A stretch of DNA of 10,183 bases from contig JACVXW010000024.1 of the NCBI GenBank assembly GCA_015661135.1, positions 1 through 10,183 of the forward strand, written 5' to 3'. Each line of letters opens with the position of its first letter. The stretch's first letter is position 1. This DNA is from Chloroflexota bacterium (GTDB lineage Bacteria; Chloroflexota; Limnocylindria; Limnocylindrales; CSP1-4). Positions 6,722 to 10,183 of the stretch are shown here, piece by piece. Position numbers and translations under genes: made by a program. The notes beneath the pieces are model-generated. The model was not told the origin of the DNA. It saw only the letters and a list, made by a program, of their open reading frames with translations, and made no database searches.

Positions 6722-7693
6722 TCAGACGGAGAGGACGATCTTCCCGCGGGCATGCCCTTCTCCCAGGTACCGGAGTGCCTCGGCGGTCTGGCTCAACTCG
6801 TAGCGCCTGTCGATCACAGGAACCACCGTCCGCGCCGCCAGAAGCTCTGCCAGGATCGCCAGGTCCGCCTTGTCGAACCTCGCGATAAAGAAGACGACCT
6901 TCCGGCGGCTCCGGAACGCAGCCAGCTGGACCCTGGCGACATGGCCCAACGGTCCGAACAGGCGGCTGCCCTTCGGGGCTCCAACGAGGACCAGGGTTGC
7001 CTGCGGGTTGAGGACACGCCGGCAGGCCGACCATGGCCTGCTCCCGGCGACATCGAGCAGCAGGTCGTAGCGTCGGTCAGACCGGGTGAAGTCCTCCCGC
7101 GTGTAGTCGATCACGTGATCCGCGCCGATGGATCGCACGAGGTCGACATTCCCGGTGCTGCAGACGCCGGTCACCTCGGCCCCGAACGCCTTGGCGATCT
7201 GCACCGCGAACGTGCCAACGCCGCCCGACGCGCCGTTGATCAGGACGTGTTGGCCCCGCACGATCTGCCCCTTGTCGCGCAGGCCCTGGAGGGCGGTGAG
7301 CGCCGCCACCGGCACGGCCGCCGCCTCCTCGAAGGTCACGCCTGCCGGCATGGGGACGATGGCTCGGCTCTCTCGAACGCATACGTACTCGGCAAAGGCC
7401 CCGTCTCTCCCGCCGAACACGACGTCACCAGGCCGAAACAGCGAGACATCCTTGCCGACGGCTTCCACGGTCCCCGCAAAATCGGTGCCCAGCCCTTCCC
7501 CCTTTGGCTTGAGCAGGCCCGATCCCACACGGCCGACCAACGGCGTGCCGGTCATCGAGTACCAGTCCACCCGGTTCACCGACGCGGCCTGAACTCGCAC
7601 CAACACGCCATCGTCGGTGAGCACCGGCACCTCGATGTCTCGAAGCTCGATCACTTCGGGCGAGCCGTAGGTGGAGCGGACGATCGCCCTCAT
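6722..7693 (-). CDS. Zinc-free MDR oxidoreductase, paralogue B
   Basis: A 323-residue member of the same superfamily. It has MRAIVRSTYGSPEVIELRD at the N-terminus, DFAGTVEAVG (71-80), NGASGGVG (153-160) as the cofactor loop, and SIGADHVIDYTREDF after the Rossmann beta-alpha-beta unit. It lacks zinc ligands. It is more diverged than paralogues A and C: QAASVNRVDW replaces IHATTVTxTD and PVAALTALQGL replaces CDG-type sequence, so it may act on another substrate. Its ATG overlaps the TGA of paralogue A by 4 bp (ATGA) and there is no SD, so translation probably depends on coupling to the upstream gene. Confidence 0.88.
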   Translation of the reverse strand: MRAIVRSTYGSPEVIELRDIEVPVLTDDGVLVRVQAASVNRVDWYSMTGTPLVGRVGSGLLKPKGEGLGTDFAGTVEAVGKDVSLFRPGDVVFGGRDGAFAEYVCVRESRAIVPMPAGVTFEEAAAVPVAALTALQGLRDKGQIVRGQHVLINGASGGVGTFAVQIAKAFGAEVTGVCSTGNVDLVRSIGADHVIDYTREDFTRSDRRYDLLLDVAGSRPWSACRRVLNPQATLVLVGAPKGSRLFGPLGHVARVQLAAFRSRRKVVFFIARFDKADLAILAELLAARTVVPVIDRRYELSQTAEALRYLGEGHARGKIVLSV

Positions 7694-8685
7694 CGCGCGC
7701 CGCTGTCGATGACCGAGATGACCACGTTGCCGGTCTTCTGCCAGGTCTCGACATACCTGTGCGCGTCGGCCACCTGTTCCAGTGGGTAGACCCGGTCGAT
7801 GACAGGGCGGTACTTCCCGGCCTCGATGAGTTCCTTGAGGACGAGGACGTCGGGCCTGCTCGGCCCCGCCGCCGAAAACTTCACCCGCCTCCTGCCCACC
7901 CACCGCGTCGCGAGCAGCATCACCATCGTCTCGAGCATGAACGGGCCCAGGTCCGTGGGGACGTAAACCCCGCCGGGCTTCAGGGCCGGGCGGGCACGCA
8001 GGAACGAGTACTTGCCGACGGCATCGATGATCGCGTCGTACGTCTGGCCGTTCTTCCTGAAGTCCTCCCGCGTGTAGTCGACGACCTCGTCGGCCCCAAG
8101 CGAGCGAACGAGTTCGACATTCCGCGTGTTGCAGACGGCCGTGACATGGGCGCCCAGATGCTTGGCGAGCTGCACCGCCGCCGTGCCGAGGGAACCCGAC
8201 GCGCCGTAGATGACGATCCGCTGGCCCGCGCGGAGATCCGCGGCCCGGAGGGCCGCCAGCCCCTGGGTCCCCCCGTCACAGACGGCCGCTGCCTCTTCGA
8301 AGCTGGTGCCGGCAGGCTTGTGCGCCAGCGGGCCACGCGCCCGAAGGCAGATGAACTCCGCGTGGGCGCCGAAGGCGGACGCGCTGCCGAAGGCGGGCGC
8401 GCTGCCGAAGACGTGATCACCGACCTTGAAGTCACTCACGGCGGCGCCGACGGCCTCGACCTCGCCGGCCAGCTCCACGCCGAGCGTCCGAAACCTCGGC
8501 CGTCGGAAGCCGAAGAGGAAGCGCCAGAAGATCGGACGTGCCGCGCGGGCGTGGGTGTCGGTCTGGGTGACCGTCGTCGCGTGGATCCTGACGAGGACCT
8601 GGTCGTCGGTAGGCACCGGCCGCTCGACGTCCTCGACGCGGAGGACTTCCGGAGACCCGTACCGATCCTGGACCGCGGCTCTCAT
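7690..8685 (-). CDS. Zinc-free MDR oxidoreductase, paralogue A
   Basis: A 331-residue MDR protein: GroES-like domain with ELAGEVEAVG (71-80), cofactor loop YGASGSLG (160-167), then SLGADEVVDYTREDF. It has no catalytic or structural zinc ligands. The start is ATG 8685 with GAGGTGA four bases upstream, and it overlaps the TGA of the Nudix gene as ATGA. In the loop after VFG it carries three six-residue units (GSAPAF, GSASAF, GAHAEF) where paralogue C has only VKGFGAHAEF, a small expansion explained by an 18-nt DNA repeat. NAD(P)H-dependent reduction of a quinone or enone is the likely class; the substrate is unknown. Closest local relative is paralogue C, implying a duplication followed by, or around, the insertion of B. 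Confidence 0.88.
   Translation of the reverse strand: MRAAVQDRYGSPEVLRVEDVERPVPTDDQVLVRIHATTVTQTDTHARAARPIFWRFLFGFRRPRFRTLGVELAGEVEAVGAAVSDFKVGDHVFGSAPAFGSASAFGAHAEFICLRARGPLAHKPAGTSFEEAAAVCDGGTQGLAALRAADLRAGQRIVIYGASGSLGTAAVQLAKHLGAHVTAVCNTRNVELVRSLGADEVVDYTREDFRKNGQTYDAIIDAVGKYSFLRARPALKPGGVYVPTDLGPFMLETMVMLLATRWVGRRRVKFSAAGPSRPDVLVLKELIEAGKYRPVIDRVYPLEQVADAHRYVETWQKTGNVVISVIDSGAR
8366..8412. repeat. 18-nt coding tandem repeat inside MDR paralogue A
   Basis: GCGCTGCCGAAGGCGGGC-type units at 8381-8398 and 8399-8412 (partial) follow a 15-nt variant at 8366-8380. They preserve the frame and encode the GSAPAF/GSASAF/GAHAEF series. Confidence 0.75.
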
Positions 8686-9446
8686 CGGGTCACCTCGTCC
8701 CGTCGGCCCGCGGGAGACCGATGGATCGGACCACCGTGGCGCCACGCTCGCCCCGCCTGATAGAGCTCCGCGGGCCTGCCGCCCGCCGGGCCCGGCCGAG
8801 CCCGGCCTCCCGTCGGGATCACCCACCCGTCATCCGACACGACGCTGCGCCGGAAGTTCGCCGCGTCGAGCTGGACGCCCCAGATCGCCTCATACACGGT
8901 CCGCAGCTCGGCCAGGGTGAAGGTCGTTCCAACGAACGCCGTGGCGATGCCCGTGACCTCGAGCTCAACGCGGACGCGATCGATGGCATCGCGGACGATG
9001 CGCTGGTGATCGAACGCCAGCTCGAGCGTCTCGTTGAGCACGTCGGAGACTGGAAACAGGGCGGCGTCGGCGGCGTCCGTGCCCGCGACGATCGCCCCTA
9101 CGTCGCGCAGTACCGCGAGGTACCCGACCGTCACGACGTTCATCCGCGGGTCTCGCCCGGGGTCGCCGTACGCCCCGAACTGGGTCAGCAGGCTGGCGGC
9201 ATCGACGCCGGTCTCCTCCGCCAGTTCCCGCTTCGCCGCACCGTCCAGCGTCTCGTTCGGGCGTTTGAACCCGCCTGGGATCGCCCACATCCCCTGGAAC
9301 GGCGCCTCTCCGCGACGCACGAGCAGCACCTTCAAGGTCGCGTTGACCATGGTCAGGATGACCACGTCCACCGTCACCGCGAAGGCCGGGAACCGGGAGG
9401 GGTCGTAGGCCGGGGGCGCGTCCTCGGGTCCTGTTCTGGTCGTCAC
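8682..9446 (-). CDS. Nudix hydrolase with C-terminal winged helix (NrtR/ADP-ribose pyrophosphatase type)
   Basis: A 254-residue protein. The Nudix box is complete: Gly59-x5-Glu65-x7-Arg73-Glu74-Leu-x-Glu77-Glu78-x-Gly80, so hydrolase activity is plausible. FGAYGDPGRDPRMNVVTV (90-107) matches the ADP-ribose-binding region of NrtR-like proteins. Residues about 175-230 (FTLAELRTVYEAIWG, NFRRSVV, GGRPAELYQ) form the winged helix found in Nudix-related transcriptional regulators. Known NrtR proteins repress NAD-biosynthesis genes and release DNA on binding ADP-ribose; here no NAD genes are adjacent. The start GTG 9446 is chosen because an identical promoter-to-start spacing occurs at 9939; a TTG at 9482 is in frame but is itself the -35 box. 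A 24-residue tail after the winged helix runs into the ATGA overlap with MDR A. A local regulator of the three NAD(P)-dependent oxidoreductases is the natural reading (inference). Confidence 0.86.
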   Translation of the reverse strand: MTTRTGPEDAPPAYDPSRFPAFAVTVDVVILTMVNATLKVLLVRRGEAPFQGMWAIPGGFKRPNETLDGAAKRELAEETGVDAASLLTQFGAYGDPGRDPRMNVVTVGYLAVLRDVGAIVAGTDAADAALFPVSDVLNETLELAFDHQRIVRDAIDRVRVELEVTGIATAFVGTTFTLAELRTVYEAIWGVQLDAANFRRSVVSDDGWVIPTGGRARPGPAGGRPAELYQAGRAWRHGGPIHRSPAGRRDEVTR

Positions 9447-9488
9447 GACTCTTACACTACCCACCGGTTCGGGTCGTGTCAACCAGAA
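9426..9488 (-). repeat. Promoter/start repeat, Nudix copy
   Basis: 63 bp aligned without gaps to 9919-9981 (48 of 63 identical). Conserved blocks are TTGACACGACCnGAACC and, around the start codon, GAGTC followed by TGACGACnAGAACAGG. ACGACCCGAAC (9477-9467) and ACGACCAGAAC (9443-9433) form a direct repeat 34 bp apart. Confidence 0.75.
9454..9482 (-). promoter_or_regulatory. Promoter of the Nudix-MDR operon (leaderless start)
   Basis: TTGACA (9482-9477), a 17-bp spacer, then TAGTGT (9459-9454). Only seven bases separate the -10 from GTG 9446, so transcription would begin at or next to the start codon. GTT-N11-AAC across the -35 could be a repressor site. Confidence 0.65.
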
Positions 9489-9609
9489 CTGACTGGGCAG
9501 CGGACCCGGCCGCGCGTCGATTCCATCGTTCGACGTTCACACCTTTGATGAGGAGCCACGCCAGGAAGACGATCTCCGCCAAACCTGTGAACAGGCCAGG
9601 TCGAGTTCG
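9457..9609 (-). pseudogene. DUF4386-like C-terminal membrane fragment
   Basis: Directly after the TGA at 9612-9610, and in the same frame, the minus strand reads PGLFTG then AEIVFLAWLLIKGVNVERW, ending in TAG at 9459-9457. This looks like the last transmembrane helix and polar tail of DUF4386-family membrane proteins, which normally have about 220-240 residues and six helices. The other helices are not present upstream in any frame. It therefore looks like a relic left by a deletion. Its last codons run through the -35 box of the Nudix promoter. No start or SD is seen. The family assignment is from memory of the C-terminal pattern and is tentative. Confidence 0.4.
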
Positions 9610-9939
9610 TCATCGCCATGCGATGAGGGTGTATCCGTGCAGGTCGGGCAACCGTGAGGGATCGGCCGGTCCCCTCATGTCGACGAGGAGCAGGTCCGAA
9701 CCGCCCTCCAGGTCGCCCGGTATGGCAAGTCGCTCTCGGACCGTGTGGCGTCCGTTCGTCCACAGTCGAGTCAGGTCCGGGTGACCTGCGGTCGCACCTC
9801 GGGGGCCCAACCGGTTGCCTGAGGCGAAGTGGACGGCTCGGTGCGCCCCTGACGCGACGCGCGCGAGCCAGTTTGGCGGAAGTCGCAGGGATCGCCTGAG
9901 CCCTTTGGAGTTCTTCAAGGAGCCTGTTCTTGTCGTCAT
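9610..9939 (-). CDS. Hypothetical protein, possibly a fragment
   Basis: A 109-residue frame starting at ATG 9939, seven bases after a good -10 box, so it would be leaderless. Its first six residues (MTTRTG) equal those of the Nudix protein because promoter and start are duplicated sequence. The rest is not recognised: Arg-rich in the first half, then RERLAIPGDLEGGSDLLLVD and PDLHGYTLIAWR. There is no signal peptide or membrane helix. After its TGA the same frame continues into a DUF4386-like fragment, so the ORF may be part of a decayed locus and its coding status is uncertain. An overlapping frame from ATG 9946 begins plausibly (MSHDDKNRLLEELQRA) but becomes Arg/Pro-rich and starts upstream of the predicted transcription start. 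Confidence 0.4.
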   Translation of the reverse strand: MTTRTGSLKNSKGLRRSLRLPPNWLARVASGAHRAVHFASGNRLGPRGATAGHPDLTRLWTNGRHTVRERLAIPGDLEGGSDLLLVDMRGPADPSRLPDLHGYTLIAWR

Positions 9940-9981
9940 GACTCATATCTTACGGCAGGGTTCTGGTCGTGTCAACCAAAA
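9919..9981 (-). repeat. Promoter/start repeat, upstream copy
   Basis: Partner of 9426-9488. ACGACCAGAAC (9970-9960) and ACGACAAGAAC (9936-9926) again lie 34 bp apart, while the 5 bases after GAACC and most of the -10 region have diverged. Confidence 0.75.
9947..9975 (-). promoter_or_regulatory. Promoter of the upstream hypothetical ORF
   Basis: TTGACA (9975-9970), a 17-bp spacer and TAAGAT (9952-9947), seven bases before ATG 9939. It is closer to sigma-70 consensus than the Nudix copy and has the same GTT-N11-AAC arrangement over the -35. Confidence 0.65.
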
Positions 9982-9983
9982 CC

Positions 9984-10008
9984 GTGCTGGTCATGGTCGT
10001 CGCGCAGC
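9984..10008. other. Imperfect inverted repeat upstream of the promoter
   Basis: GTGCTG (9984-9989) and CAGCAC (10003-10008) are separated by 13 bases. It could be a terminator for DNA to the right or a protein site; it may also be chance. Confidence 0.25.
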
Positions 10009-10022
10009 ACCGTGGGGCCACT

Positions 10023-10107
10023 GTCCGGTGCGTGGGCGCACCTGAACCCTCCGCCTACCCGCACCCGGGACCATTTCCTGTGCTCCAGCCATAACATTGA
10101 GGCGCAT
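10023..10107. repeat. 85-bp dispersed repeat, copy 2
   Basis: Same length and orientation as 4642-4726 with 10 substitutions. The terminal hairpin is kept and is slightly longer here (GGTGCG-TGGG-CGCACC). On its right side the sequence changes abruptly to AT-richer DNA. Confidence 0.85.
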
Positions 10108-10118
10108 GATTCCGTATC

Positions 10119-10183
10119 CATGAACTGTTAAAGACATCAGGCTGAATTCTTCCCCTTCAAGTTTTTCCTCGATCACGACGTGC
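10119..10183 (-). pseudogene. PurD-like (phosphoribosylamine-glycine ligase) internal fragment
   Basis: Reading leftward from the window edge, the minus strand gives HVVIEEKLEGEEFSLMSLT then VHG. This matches the ATP-grasp region of PurD, usually of the form VVIEExLxGEEFSLxxxxDG. The expected continuation (pro-rich QDHKRAxxGDxGPNTGGMG) is missing; the frame instead runs into the 85-bp repeat (YGIMRLNV...). Codons such as AAA, CTT, TTA, ACA and TCT differ from the GC-rich codons elsewhere in the window. It is either a truncated foreign gene or a join of unrelated DNA at a contig end. The match is short, so the call is tentative. Confidence 0.45.

Noticed and set aside
9444..9482. TTG at 9482 as Nudix start
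   Set aside because: TTGACA there is the -35 box with a correctly spaced -10. The duplicated cassette at 9919-9981 has its start at the position equal to GTG 9446.
6572..9548. Long plus-strand open frames opposite the MDR and Nudix genes (6572-7789, 7759-8760, 8721-9548)
   Set aside because: Low-complexity Arg/Pro/Asp translations antisense to genes with intact conserved motifs.
9479..9946. Overlapping minus-strand ORF from ATG 9946
   Set aside because: Its ATG lies directly after the -10 box, upstream of the likely transcription start. After the first 30 residues it becomes Arg/Pro-rich.
10023..10107. tRNA or integron attC site in the 85-bp repeat
   Set aside because: GGTTCA is present on the minus strand but no T-arm or acceptor stem can be formed, and the RYYYAAC/GTTRRRY core pairs of attC are missing.

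Overview
The window is about 10.2 kb of very GC-rich bacterial DNA with tightly packed genes, frequent GTG starts and several leaderless or SD-poor starts. Gene content (a pyrrolysine-free MttB homologue beside a MetF-like reductase, DUF885 metallopeptidase, DinB-like proteins, MDR oxidoreductases, an NrtR-type Nudix protein) would fit an uncultured Chloroflexota lineage. A high-GC actinomycete is the alternative. No marker gene settles this.

Left block (+ strand, 2-2517): the 3' part of an MttB-family methyltransferase, a MetF-like methylenetetrahydrofolate reductase starting 4 bases later behind a strong SD, and a small DinB-like protein. The first two read as a methylamine/betaine demethylation unit feeding methyl groups into folate one-carbon metabolism (inference). 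A 386-bp gap follows with a hairpin, a related diverged copy of the same motif, a perfect 12-bp palindrome and 3.5 copies of a 20-bp tandem repeat. It leads into a DUF885 zinc-peptidase-like gene (2904-4601).

Middle (4602-5704, +): an 85-bp dispersed repeat, a small secreted protein with an Asp/Glu-rich tail, a strong terminator-like hairpin, and a second DinB-like gene that converges on the minus-strand operon.

Right block (- strand, 9446 to 5728): a Nudix protein with an intact Nudix box and a C-terminal winged-helix domain, followed by three paralogous zinc-free MDR oxidoreductases. The first two junctions are 4-bp ATGA overlaps, so this looks like one translationally coupled operon. It has a TTGACA promoter and a leaderless GTG start. 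The same promoter plus first six codons recurs about 490 bp upstream in front of an unrecognised ORF. The two copies share blocks beyond the -35/-10 hexamers, suggesting a common regulator, possibly the Nudix protein itself.

Right edge (9457-10183): relic material, comprising a DUF4386-like C-terminal fragment, a second copy of the 85-bp repeat, and an AT-richer fragment resembling PurD that stops making sense next to that repeat. This edge may be a real insertion/deletion scar or an assembly chimera.
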